Assembly: GCA_045544175.1 (NCBI GenBank)
Contig: JAZPYL010000064.1
Location: 62,001-126,000, forward strand
DNA: 64,000 nucleotides
Direction of reading: 5' to 3'
Source: UBA6857 sp045544175
Lineage (GTDB): Bacteria; Bacillota; Clostridia; Oscillospirales; Acutalibacteraceae
Position 1 is the first letter of the stretch; each line of letters opens with the position of its first letter. A program made the position numbers and the translations under genes. Positions 51,470 to 59,802 of the stretch are shown here, in pieces. The notes below the pieces were generated by a model. It did no database searches. It was not told where the DNA came from and was given only the letters and a program-made list of their open reading frames with translations.

Positions 51470-52987
51470 TCATTCTTCGACAACCATCTTTGCTCTCTTT
51501 TCAGCAAGCTCAACAATCATTCTCATCTGAAGCTCACCGTGAATGGGATAAAGAATAAACGAAAGACCGTAAAGACCTCTTGCAAGAGCAGGAAGTATAC
51601 AGAATACAATCCAAATACCTCTCAGAATCGTCGGATCAGTATTAGGTATAGCATTGCCTGCCTCATCAGTAAGAGGAACATATTTGATCCAGTGAAGAAC
51701 CATACCTGAAAGCCAGCCTGTAACTGAATAAGCCAGCTTATTGAAATAACCCTGAACAGTAGTTACAAGTGCTTCGCTGCGGATGCCGTCCTTCCACTCC
51801 ATATAATCAAGAGCATCAGCTGTAAGGATAGGATTACAAACAGTAATAATCTTATTGGGAAGACCTGCAATTGTAAGAAGCACAATAACAGCAATAAGGT
51901 TAATAACTCTTTTTTCGCCAAATTCACTACTAAAGATTGCACCGTTGGGGAAACCAAGCACAAACAGAAGCAGATATGCACCAAGACCGAACAGACCTGC
52001 AAAAATGGCAACTGCTCTTGCGCCGAACTTTTTAATGAACTTAGCGGCAATGGGAATCATAAAGTAGTTAGGAATACCCGTAAAAAGACCGCAGATTGTA
52101 GCGTGCGCAATGTCGCCCGTATTGTTAAGCCAGAAATAGCTTTCCGAAGAACCGCCAACAGCTTTAAAGCTGTTGAAGAAGTCAGAAAGTATAATTGCAA
52201 TAAGAGGTCTGTTTTTAATAATAGTTTTAAAGGACTTCCACGCTGAAACCTTATTCATTTCCTCTCGGCTTTGAAGAGGTATTCTCTCACGCATATTAAA
52301 GAAACCGAACACAGCAAATGTTGCCGAGAAAATAAGCATAAAATATGCAAATCCGCTATAAATGCCACTCATTGAAAATGACGGATTAATCTTGGGAAGA
52401 ACAGAAACCAATATAGGCAGGAATGAGGGCAGCCAGACACCGAAATTCTCAACAAACTTGGTTACATATATCAAGTTGTTTCGTTCATTGGTATTTGGGG
52501 TAATACTGTAAATTATAAGACTCCATGCGTTGAAATAACTCATACCGAGTCCGTAAATAACAGTTGCAGCTGCTACCCATACTATTTTAAGGGTATCGCT
52601 GATATCAGGAACCGTATAGAACATATAACCGCCTAAAATCCAGAGCGGTAAAGGAAGGATAAAGAACGGACGCACTCGGCCCCAACGTGTTCTCGTACGG
52701 TCAATAATAAGGCCTGAAATCGTATCGTCAACGGCATCGTAAATAGTTGCAAAAAGGTTTATGTTAGCAAAAACAGCAGGATTAATCTTTACGAACTGAA
52801 TCATAAAGAACTCCTTAGATGCGCCTATGAACTGAGTCAGGTTTTTCTGACCGAAGTTGACAAGCAGATATGCTATCATTTCTTTAGGTCTGAGATATCT
52901 TTTCTTTGTCTGTGCCAGTTTATTGAGAAGCTGTTCATCAGCCTGCTCCTGGGCGGCAGAACCGGTGTTTACCTGTGTATCTGACAT
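51470..52987 (-). CDS. GPH-family glycoside:cation symporter (MFS)
   Basis: This 505-residue transporter has about 12 membrane segments. The GPH/MelB signature is visible as TIYDAVDDTISGLIIDRTRTRWGRVRPFFILP (about residues 85-117), with the paired Asp residues that bind the coupling cation. It probably imports an oligosaccharide or glycoside with Na+ or H+. A glycosidase is encoded 1.2 kb upstream, separated by a zinc-ribbon protein gene, which suggests galactoside use. An ATG-proximal tail MSDTQVNTGSAAQEQ is cytoplasmic. It ends at a strong terminator. Confidence 0.9.
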   Translation of the reverse strand: MSDTQVNTGSAAQEQADEQLLNKLAQTKKRYLRPKEMIAYLLVNFGQKNLTQFIGASKEFFMIQFVKINPAVFANINLFATIYDAVDDTISGLIIDRTRTRWGRVRPFFILPLPLWILGGYMFYTVPDISDTLKIVWVAAATVIYGLGMSYFNAWSLIIYSITPNTNERNNLIYVTKFVENFGVWLPSFLPILVSVLPKINPSFSMSGIYSGFAYFMLIFSATFAVFGFFNMRERIPLQSREEMNKVSAWKSFKTIIKNRPLIAIILSDFFNSFKAVGGSSESYFWLNNTGDIAHATICGLFTGIPNYFMIPIAAKFIKKFGARAVAIFAGLFGLGAYLLLFVLGFPNGAIFSSEFGEKRVINLIAVIVLLTIAGLPNKIITVCNPILTADALDYMEWKDGIRSEALVTTVQGYFNKLAYSVTGWLSGMVLHWIKYVPLTDEAGNAIPNTDPTILRGIWIVFCILPALARGLYGLSFILYPIHGELQMRMIVELAEKRAKMVVEE

Positions 52988-53018
52988 TCAATCACTCTTT
53001 TCAAACGTATTTTCAAGA

Positions 53019-53927
53019 TTATTTCTTGTCTTTTTTAGCCAGAGCTTCTTTGGCTTTTCTGACCTTTTCTGCCTGCTCTTCTTCGGCTCTCTTTTCAGCT
53101 TCAGCTTTCGCTGCTTCTTTTCTCTTTCTCTCTTCTTCTTCTTTTTCTTCCTTGATTCTGACTTTTTCTGCCCTTGCAGCCTCAAGTACTTCGTCAGAAG
53201 CAACCTCTGAACGTGAAACAAGTAAATTCACAGCAGCTGCAGCAACAAGAAGAACAAGATATACAAAAGTGCCCCAAAGCACAGATACGGTAGCATTTTC
53301 AAATTCAAGTGTAGCAATCGCAAAAGAAGAATTTACTTTTGAAGATGAAATCATAAAGATAACTGCACTGATAATTACAAATACTATACTTACAATATCA
53401 GTAATCCAGGTTGCCTTTGTGTCTGATTTTCTGAAACGCACAAGGATCATAAAGAAAGCAACCACAATAGCTACAACGCTGAAAAGCATCATTATAAATC
53501 CAAGCATTATAAAGGTTACGGGACCTTTGAAGCCTTCAGCACTCATAGCCGAAATAATTCCGCCTAAATTTTTGAAAAGAATTCCAAAAAACTTGATTGT
53601 TGACTCACCGTCGGTAAAAATACCTATAAGATCAAAGCTTAAGGTTGATTTTTCACTCGAAACGGTTGCCCAAGGAAGAATAAATCCAATCGCAGGAAGA
53701 AGTGAAATTATCAATCTTATGATTCTTAACTTAGTTCCGATTACAGTGAATTTAAGTCGGTTTAAGGTCTTATAAAGAGCTGCAAATTTTTCTTCGGCTC
53801 TGATGTTATCCTCTTCAAGACGGGCTTCCCAGTTGAAATTGGGAATACTTACACCGCAATCAGGACAATCAGCCTTAAAATTATACCATTTGAGCACTCT
53901 GCCGCAATTAGGACAATTGGTTGCCAT
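53019..53927 (-). CDS. Zinc-ribbon membrane protein with charged coiled-coil tail
   Basis: This 302-residue protein begins with a zinc ribbon (NCPNCGRVLKWYNFKADCPDCG). It then has an amphipathic region, four hydrophobic segments (about 69-88, 125-160, 170-192 and 205-232), and a strongly charged Glu/Lys/Arg/Ala coiled coil to the end (about 240-302). I recognise no named family. The ribbon and the tail are both predicted on the cytoplasmic side. It is 31 bases upstream of the GPH transporter gene and could share its transcript. Confidence 0.7.
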   Translation of the reverse strand: MATNCPNCGRVLKWYNFKADCPDCGVSIPNFNWEARLEEDNIRAEEKFAALYKTLNRLKFTVIGTKLRIIRLIISLLPAIGFILPWATVSSEKSTLSFDLIGIFTDGESTIKFFGILFKNLGGIISAMSAEGFKGPVTFIMLGFIMMLFSVVAIVVAFFMILVRFRKSDTKATWITDIVSIVFVIISAVIFMISSSKVNSSFAIATLEFENATVSVLWGTFVYLVLLVAAAAVNLLVSRSEVASDEVLEAARAEKVRIKEEKEEEERKRKEAAKAEAEKRAEEEQAEKVRKAKEALAKKDKK

Positions 53928-54111
53928 CTGAACACCCTTTCTTTCTTAATGTTATGAACTGATTTAATTAACAGCCACGTAACACTATTGATATATCCTC
54001 TATTTTTGCATAAAGGTACTTGATTATTTTATAATTTTATTCATCAATTGTCAAGGCGATTTGAAAAATGTAAACCAAGAAATAAGTAATTTTATCTGTA
54101 AATATTTAAAC

Positions 54112-54152
54112 AAAAAACAGGTGTCTCTGATTTTTACACCGGAGACACCTGA
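54112..54152 (-). terminator. Terminator after the glycosidase gene
   Basis: Arms CAGGTGTCTC (54118-54127) and GAGACACCTG (54142-54151) are followed on the minus strand by TTTTTTGTTT. The remaining 160 bases up to the zinc-ribbon gene show nothing else I can name. Confidence 0.88.
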
Positions 54153-54161
54153 AATAAATCT

Positions 54162-56780
54162 TTATATCTCATCATAAGACAATGCTTTATTGAGCAATCT
54201 GACATTTACACCGATAAAAGTATCAGGAACCTCGCCCTTGAGATTGCAATAAACCGATTGCATACCGGCATTCAGATTTTTATTGAAATAGAGCTTCAGA
54301 ACACCGTTTCTTTCCCTAACGGCAGTTATTTGTACAACATCAGTGCAACTTTCAGATGATTTAAGTGTGGAAACACCAACTCTGAATCTTACAAACCCAT
54401 CATCACCGATATAAATCTCAATTTCATCGCCTTGCTTAAAGAGATGTTTAGCTTTATCATCAGTTATGTTTATTTCTACAGTGAAATCGCCGCTACCCCT
54501 GATTACGCAATCTGAAACTATATTTTTCTCATAATAGCTGAACTCAAGTCTTATGTCAGCTTCATTATTCATAACATCCTTTACAGATAAAAGAGTCAGT
54601 TCATTTTCTTTATCAAAAAGCTCTTCAAACTCAATTACAGCTGTCATATAATCTTCAAGAAGGTTTATATTTTTTATTCTGTTTTCATTGCAGATAACTG
54701 ACGAAATATCAACTGTCTGATTAAACTGCACCTCAATTATTCTATCACTGACAGCTTTTACATATTCTGCTTTCAGCTCTTTCTTTCTTTTACCGAAATG
54801 CAGTATTCTGCTTTCATAAGGAGAGAGCCTGAGAGTTATTGTATCACCGTAAGAATAAGCTCCCTGACTGCCGCCGACAGTGTAAGGTAAAACCGTAAAA
54901 AGCTCACCAAAAGCAAAATCCTTGCTGACACCGATAAGCTCATCAAGCCTCAATGTAAAGCTCTGTTCATTATCTGAGCTGTTTCTCACGGAAACAATTC
55001 CCTCGTGATCAGAAAAACAGCTGTACCCGTATACCTTTGCCTGAGATGGTCTGCCGCCGAAGATAACGGAATTTGAAAGTACATCAATATTTTCCTCTAT
55101 AAAACGCATACAGCTATAGTTTATACGCCACTTGGCTTCATTCATCATATTGTAGCTGTAGTAAAGCTCCCAGAACTGTGTACCTCTTGTAGCCATCATA
55201 AACAGATAATCCCGGAACTCATTATCGGTCATTGAAATCTTTGCTTCATTGCCGTAAATCGGCTCGTGATTATAGATGGCTCTCTGCGGGAACTGGAACT
55301 GACGGACCTTATAAAAGTCAAGATAAATCTCATCACGGTAGCTGAGCATTCTGTCCTTATCAGATACACTGCCCTTTTTACCGATAAAGCCTATGTCTTC
55401 GCTGATCTGCAGCCACATACTGTTCACCCACTGTAAAAACCAAGGAGACGGCCAGGCATAGCAGGTAAGATTAATCCAGAAATCACTGCCGCTGTTAAGG
55501 CTCAGCTTTTCAAAAGCCTTAATCCACTTTTCCCATACATCGCTATAGAAATACATATTTTTATAACCGCCTGTAAGGTGACCGTGATGTTTATTTTTGC
55601 AGGGCTTTCTGGCAAATCCGTCAAGCTTGAAATAATTAATATCAAAACGTTTTTCGCAATCGACAAGAAAATCAGTTGTTTTATTTACATACTTTTCACT
55701 GCCGACACAGATATCAAGGGATTTTCTGTTTACATAACCGTTACCGCCGGACTCAATTTTACGGGCAAATTTTATTGTATCCGAAGTATATCCGCCCCTC
55801 GGACCTAACCATAAACCGAATCGGGAGCCGAATGACTCAGACAGTTTTTTCATCGGGTAAAGTTCATTGGGAAACTTACCGTTAAATGTCCAGAATGACT
55901 TTGAATAATCATTCCATCCGTCATCCATGACATAGGAATCAAGCGGCGGTTCACCTGTCGCTGTAAATTGCTTTTCCACCTCAAGAAAAGATTCAGTGAT
56001 ATTTTTTTCTGAAATATTAAGCATATGGTCAAACCATGAATTATACTGTCTTCTCAGATAGACAGGCTTTGAAATATCTTTTATGTACTCATAAAAAGAC
56101 TTCTGAACCTGCTCATAAATATCACTCTCTGCACCACCGAGGACGCTTTTCGGTGACAAATATTTGTCGGAACCGATGATTTCGTGTAAGCTTTTGCCAC
56201 TATAATATTTAACATTTGCCTTATAGTCAATGATATTGTTTATTGCAGCAGGAAACTCACAACCCATGTAAAACGAATCAACATATACAGGCTGACCGAG
56301 AGATAAAGCAAAACCCGAAATAATTGAATCCTTCTGTTCAGGAATGGACCAATACTTGCTTTTTTCATCAATAATAAGATGCTCGAATTTAATATAATCA
56401 AGCTTAATTTCTTTCTTTCCTCTCTTTTCAAAAGAAAACTCAAGATGCTTTCTCATATAACAGCGAAAGTCGTTAAGTGTATATACAAGGCTGATTATTA
56501 TCCTGCTGTCTCTTACCTTAACAGATTTAAAGTTAATTCTGTATTCCTTGCCACCGTCCGTTTCACAGCAGTGACAGTCAGAGATTTTAAGCTGAGAAGC
56601 AGACACAGTCATCGAGCCGAAGCCAACTTTGAAGTTAATTATAAACTCCTCTGAATTTTCGCCCGCAGATAATTGAATTCCGCTAAGGTTATTAGTAACT
56701 ACACAGCCGTTAATTCTGCCCGATTTAATCTGTAGCTCCTTTTTTATATGAGGATTTTCAATAACAATATTGCTGTTCAT
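54162..56780 (-). CDS. Alpha-galactosidase-like glycoside hydrolase (clan GH-D type)
   Basis: This 872-residue enzyme has an N-terminal beta-sandwich (about 1-235), a TIM barrel (about 240-560) and C-terminal beta domains (about 600-872). Barrel motifs resemble GH36/GH27: YVMDDGWNDY (about 283-292), GLWLGPRGGY, and INYFKLDGFARKP with probable nucleophile Asp387; SEDIGF near 461 may hold the acid. No signal peptide is seen, so it acts in the cytosol on imported substrate. The exact family is not certain; activity on galactosides or GalNAc glycans is inferred. It lies 22 bases downstream of a lipase gene and upstream of a GPH symporter. Confidence 0.75.
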   Translation of the reverse strand: MNSNIVIENPHIKKELQIKSGRINGCVVTNNLSGIQLSAGENSEEFIINFKVGFGSMTVSASQLKISDCHCCETDGGKEYRINFKSVKVRDSRIIISLVYTLNDFRCYMRKHLEFSFEKRGKKEIKLDYIKFEHLIIDEKSKYWSIPEQKDSIISGFALSLGQPVYVDSFYMGCEFPAAINNIIDYKANVKYYSGKSLHEIIGSDKYLSPKSVLGGAESDIYEQVQKSFYEYIKDISKPVYLRRQYNSWFDHMLNISEKNITESFLEVEKQFTATGEPPLDSYVMDDGWNDYSKSFWTFNGKFPNELYPMKKLSESFGSRFGLWLGPRGGYTSDTIKFARKIESGGNGYVNRKSLDICVGSEKYVNKTTDFLVDCEKRFDINYFKLDGFARKPCKNKHHGHLTGGYKNMYFYSDVWEKWIKAFEKLSLNSGSDFWINLTCYAWPSPWFLQWVNSMWLQISEDIGFIGKKGSVSDKDRMLSYRDEIYLDFYKVRQFQFPQRAIYNHEPIYGNEAKISMTDNEFRDYLFMMATRGTQFWELYYSYNMMNEAKWRINYSCMRFIEENIDVLSNSVIFGGRPSQAKVYGYSCFSDHEGIVSVRNSSDNEQSFTLRLDELIGVSKDFAFGELFTVLPYTVGGSQGAYSYGDTITLRLSPYESRILHFGKRKKELKAEYVKAVSDRIIEVQFNQTVDISSVICNENRIKNINLLEDYMTAVIEFEELFDKENELTLLSVKDVMNNEADIRLEFSYYEKNIVSDCVIRGSGDFTVEINITDDKAKHLFKQGDEIEIYIGDDGFVRFRVGVSTLKSSESCTDVVQITAVRERNGVLKLYFNKNLNAGMQSVYCNLKGEVPDTFIGVNVRLLNKALSYDEI

Positions 56781-56802
56781 TTTAACAATCCTTTATATCA
56801 GT

Positions 56803-57729
56803 TCAGATATTTGCATTAACCCAGGAAATAACATCCTTACATACTGTATCAAAGCAAGCGCTTTCATTAAGAATTTCGTGTCTTGCATCAGGGTAAAGTA
56901 TTCTCTCGACATTATTCTTCCCTGCGTCAGTAAGCATTTTATATACCTTTTCAATACCCTTACTGTATTCGCCGACGGGGTCCATTGCACCTGAAATAAT
57001 AAGTACGGGAAGTTCTTTTGAAAGACCTTCAAACCATTCTTTTGAAGAAACATAATTTAAAATTGAGAAAAGATCGCCGTAACCGCAGGCAGTAAAAAGG
57101 AATCCGCATAAATCATCAGCTATGTACTTATCAACCTGTTCGTTGTCTCTTGAAAGCCAGTCGAAAGCGGTTCTTCCTTCAAATTTGCTGTTATATGCAC
57201 CAAAGCCTGTTTTGTCAATAAGCTTACTTCTGTAATGTGTGCCTTTAAGCTTGGCAATAATTTTGGTAAGAGCAATACCTGCTCCCGCGGCGGGATTGGG
57301 GCCTGATGTACCGCAGTAAACTGCAGCTGCGATTTCATCTGCATACTTAAAGCTGTATGCTCTTGCAACAAAGGACCCCATTGAGTGACCGAAGAAAACA
57401 ACAGGCTTATCGGGGTTTTCTTCCTTTATAATCTTTGTGAGCTCATGACAGTCCTCAACAAAAACCTTCCAGCCATCCTTTTCGCCAAAGAAACCAAGCT
57501 CACTTTCAGAACTAATGCTCTGACCGTGACCGATATGGTCGTTGATATAGAAAGCAAAGCCTGCCTTGCAAAGCTCTTGAGCAAATGGCTCATATCTTTC
57601 AAGATGCTCCGCCATACCGTGAGCTGCCTGAATTACTGCTTTGATTTCGCCGTTTTCAGGATAATATGAGGCGGCGTGAATATCGGCAAGACCGGAAACC
57701 GATGGGAAAGTAAATTCTTTTTTAATCAT
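56803..57729 (-). CDS. Alpha/beta hydrolase, lysophospholipase/monoacylglycerol lipase type
   Basis: The catalytic triad is readable: Ser116 in FFGHSMGSF, Asp250 in SGAMDPVGE and His284 in DARHEIL. HGMAEHLERYEPFA near residue 37 is typical of the monoglyceride lipase/serine aminopeptidase (Hydrolase_4) group. There is no signal peptide, so the enzyme is cytosolic. Length is about 308 residues. The frame begins earlier, but AAGGAGGAACAAAT directly precedes ATG 57729 (MIKKEFTFPSVSG). It is followed by the glycosidase gene; glycolipid breakdown is possible but unproven. Confidence 0.88.
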   Translation of the reverse strand: MIKKEFTFPSVSGLADIHAASYYPENGEIKAVIQAAHGMAEHLERYEPFAQELCKAGFAFYINDHIGHGQSISSESELGFFGEKDGWKVFVEDCHELTKIIKEENPDKPVVFFGHSMGSFVARAYSFKYADEIAAAVYCGTSGPNPAAGAGIALTKIIAKLKGTHYRSKLIDKTGFGAYNSKFEGRTAFDWLSRDNEQVDKYIADDLCGFLFTACGYGDLFSILNYVSSKEWFEGLSKELPVLIISGAMDPVGEYSKGIEKVYKMLTDAGKNNVERILYPDARHEILNESACFDTVCKDVISWVNANI

Positions 57730-57925
57730 ATTTGTTCCTCCTTGGTAATACATTTTAAGTAATTATAACATAAGAAAATTTCAATTTCATTTATTTTTAT
57801 AAATAATCCTTGTAGCATATTCAACAAAAAACAGAAGTTTTTTTTGACAAAATTAAAATCTAACAAAAAAATCAATCAAAGTCCGTTTAATAGGACTCAA
57901 AAATTAAATTTATCGAACATTTGTC

Positions 57926-57953
57926 TTGACATTTCGACAAATTGTGCTATAAT
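57926..57953 (+). promoter_or_regulatory. Sigma-A promoter of the SOS small-protein gene
   Basis: TTGACA (57926-57931), 16 bases, TATAAT (57948-57953) is a near-perfect strong promoter, 47 bases before the ATG. The rest of the 270-base gap from 57730 holds A/T-rich sequence and a short AGTCC/GGACT hairpin at 57880-57897. Confidence 0.85.
57932..57941 (-). promoter_or_regulatory. Possible Spo0A (0A) box inside the SOS promoter
   Basis: On the minus strand TTTGTCGAAA, a full match to the 0A-box pattern TTTGTCRAAA, lies between -35 and -10. A ten-base match is expected by chance only rarely in 64 kb, but a shorter 7-base core occurs elsewhere by chance, so confidence is modest. Confidence 0.35.
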
Positions 57954-57967
57954 TTAATCAGAAACAA

Positions 57968-57981
57968 AGAACGAATGTTCG
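57968..57981 (+). promoter_or_regulatory. LexA/DinR box of the small-protein gene
   Basis: AGAACGAATGTTCG contains the perfect GAAC-N4-GTTC core with R-N-R-Y spacer, 15 bases after the -10 box, over the initially transcribed region: a classic repressor site. A second, imperfect half-match lies at 57914-57927 beside the -35 box. Confidence 0.85.
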
Positions 57982-57999
57982 ATTAAGGAGGACAAATTT

Positions 58000-58251
58000 A
58001 TGTTTGATACATTAGGAAGCTTTTCGGTAGTATATTTTATTCTTGCAACAATTCTTATTCTTTTAGTAGTTTTTGAGAAACAGTGTCTCAGACTTGAAGC
58101 CAAGTTTGATGCAAAGGTAAGAAAAATGAAAAACGCAAAAATGCAGAAAAACAGAGCAAAGGTTGTTCAGCAGAATAAGCAGAGACAGACACCTGTAAGG
58201 ACACGACAGAATCCCCGTGCCTACAGAAAGACGAGAAACTTTGCAGCATAA
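58000..58251 (+). CDS. SOS-controlled small single-pass membrane protein
   Basis: This 83-residue protein has one hydrophobic segment near the start (about residues 8-26, FSVVYFILATILILLVVFE). A short amphipathic helix follows (CLRLEAKFDAKVRKMKNAKM), then a very basic Gln/Arg-rich tail ending RAYRKTRNFAA. RBS AAGGAGG is optimal. I recognise no family. The strong promoter with a perfect LexA box makes it a damage-induced gene. Small SOS membrane proteins in other bacteria (YneA, SidA, ChiZ, SulA by function) stop division, so a division inhibitor is the leading idea; unlike YneA there is no LysM domain. The alternative is a damage-induced holin- or toxin-like peptide. A structured RNA region follows. 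Confidence 0.8.
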   Translation: MFDTLGSFSVVYFILATILILLVVFEKQCLRLEAKFDAKVRKMKNAKMQKNRAKVVQQNKQRQTPVRTRQNPRAYRKTRNFAA

Positions 58252-58275
58252 TTTAATCTGCTGATACAATAATAT

Positions 58276-58573
58276 AACTCCCGAAAATTCGGGAGTTCAG
58301 CTTGTCGAAAAAGCATTTTCGACAAGCTAACAGACTGCCGAGAATGTTGCAAGATGCCCTTTTCTTCACTCCGAAGGCGTACACGGGTACTCCGAGAGGG
58401 TGAAAAAAGGGCAAATATATGCGAAAATCCGGGGGAATTCGATATTCCTCCGGATTTTGTTAGCAATATTGTTATTATATCTGCTTTAATTTATATGTAT
58501 ATATATTTCGCATATATGTTCTTGCGACTTTATCGACAGTCTGAACTCCCGAAAATTCGGGAGTTGTTTTTTT
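58276..58573 (+). ncRNA. Structured non-coding element downstream of the SOS gene
   Basis: Between the small gene and the CDF gene (330 bases without a gene) lie nested stems. The same 22-base hairpin occurs at 58276-58297 and 58544-58565. A second hairpin is at 58300-58327. A long stem pairs 58331-58354 with 58520-58543 (20 of 24 matches). Inside it are a hairpin at 58355-58413 (TGCCCTTTT/AAAAGGGCA ends), a perfect 12-bp pairing of 58415-58426 with 58506-58517, and a hairpin at about 58424-58458. The last palindrome ends in a U-run. It may be a 3' UTR RNA, an independent RNA or a MITE. No known family is recognised. Confidence 0.6.
58544..58573 (+). terminator. Terminator at the end of the structured element
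   Basis: The hairpin with arms AACTCCCGAA/TTCGGGAGTT is followed by GTTTTTTTA on the plus strand. The identical first copy at 58276 lacks a U-run, so transcription from the small gene could continue to here. Confidence 0.8.
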
Positions 58574-58581
58574 ATATTCCC

Positions 58582-59766
58582 TTACCTGACATCGTCATTG
58601 AATGCAACCATATCAAAGTTTACAACTGTACAGTAATTCATACTGTCAATCTTATTCAGCTCAGTATCAAGCTTATCTTTAATCTGCTTTTTCTCAGACA
58701 TAAGATCAGCAGGAAGTGCAATATCAAAAATCAGATTTGTATTCTTCTCACCTTTTACAATGCGAAAATCGTGAATTGAAATCCTGTTATCCTGTTCTTT
58801 TAGAAGAACAATAACAATATCCTTAAGTCTTTCAAGCTCAGCATCACCTGTAACAATTGGATCATAATGAATTACAAGGTTTATATTATGTCTGTCAAGA
58901 CAGATTCTTTCGAGATTGTCAATAAGCTCATGACAGTAAAGAGGGTCTGCCTTATGATCCATTTCAACATGAATACTTGCGAATCTCTGTCCCGGACCGT
59001 AATCGTGAACCATTAAATCGTGATACCCCAAAACCTCAGGGTAAATTCCCATAACACTTATAATGTTCTCTTTAAGCTCAGGGCTTGCATTTTCGCCGAG
59101 AAGAGGACTGATTGTATCCTTAGCCATCATAACACCGCTGTAAAGAATGAACAAGGCAACCGCAAAGCCCATATAGCCGTCAATGCGTATATCGAAAACA
59201 AACTCAATTATCCCTGCAAGAAGAACTGCACTTGTAGCAACAGCGTCATTTCTGCTGTCAGCTGAGGTGGCAAGAAGAGCCGAGGAATTGATGTCCTTAC
59301 CTAATTTGCGATTGAAAAGACACAGCCAGAATTTAACGGCAACAGAACCGACAAGAACTATACAAGCATAGATTGAAAGCTCGACCGATGTTGGATTGAG
59401 TATTTTCTCAACGGATGTCTTAGCAAGCTCAAAGCCGATAATAACTATCATTGCCGCAACAGCAAGGCCTGACAGATATTCGTATCTTGCGTGACCGTAG
59501 GGATGATCTTCGTCAGCCGGCCTTTTAGCAAGCTGAAAACCGACAAGAGTAACAATTGAGCTTGTTGCATCGGAAAGGTTGTTCATAGCATCGGCAGTAA
59601 TAGAAACAGAGCCCGAAACTGTACCAATAAGAAGCTTCAGTCCGAAAAGTAAAATATTACATACAATACCTACTACACCCGAAAGTGTACCTACAGATGA
59701 ACGAACATCTGACGAAGCAGGTTCAGTATAATTCTTAACAAATAATCTTAGAAGCAATTTAGTCAT
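58582..59766 (-). CDS. Cation diffusion facilitator (CDF) family transporter
   Basis: This protein of about 394 residues has six membrane segments and a cytoplasmic C-terminal domain. Metal-site motifs are SITADAMNNLSDATSS (transmembrane helix 2; D and D/N ligands) and ATSADSRNDAVATSAV (helix 5). HPYGHARYEYLSGL is the usual loop. Such proteins export Zn, Mn, Fe or Co with proton exchange; a Mn-type is possible given the DxxxD motifs, but the metal is not fixed. A C-terminal extension beyond the standard CDF domain (about 100 residues) is present. The start is ATG 59766; the frame extends to a TTG with no site. Confidence 0.92.
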   Translation of the reverse strand: MTKLLLRLFVKNYTEPASSDVRSSVGTLSGVVGIVCNILLFGLKLLIGTVSGSVSITADAMNNLSDATSSIVTLVGFQLAKRPADEDHPYGHARYEYLSGLAVAAMIVIIGFELAKTSVEKILNPTSVELSIYACIVLVGSVAVKFWLCLFNRKLGKDINSSALLATSADSRNDAVATSAVLLAGIIEFVFDIRIDGYMGFAVALFILYSGVMMAKDTISPLLGENASPELKENIISVMGIYPEVLGYHDLMVHDYGPGQRFASIHVEMDHKADPLYCHELIDNLERICLDRHNINLVIHYDPIVTGDAELERLKDIVIVLLKEQDNRISIHDFRIVKGEKNTNLIFDIALPADLMSEKKQIKDKLDTELNKIDSMNYCTVVNFDMVAFNDDVR

Positions 59767-59802
59767 AGTAAAACCCCACAAAAATCAACTTTCTGCCTAT
59801 CA

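Noticed and set aside
52857..53775. Two long plus-strand frames rich in Ser/Phe
   Set aside because: They are the complement of the Glu/Lys coiled coil and membrane segments of the zinc-ribbon protein gene.
54162..56780. Secreted glycosidase
   Set aside because: The N-terminus MNSNIVIENPHIKKELQ has no hydrophobic signal segment.
57914..57927. Second LexA box beside the -35 element
   Set aside because: It keeps only one good half (CGAAC) and the other half is altered; treated as a possible weak site, not annotated as a box.
58300..58327. Two inverted TTGTCGAA motifs as Spo0A binding sites
   Set aside because: They form the two arms of a perfect hairpin downstream of a gene; secondary structure explains them better than a promoter operator.
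58354..58779. Plus-strand open frame of 141 codons starting in the structured element
   Set aside because: It runs through hairpins and then antisense to the CDF gene, has no good ribosome site, and its composition follows the palindromes.
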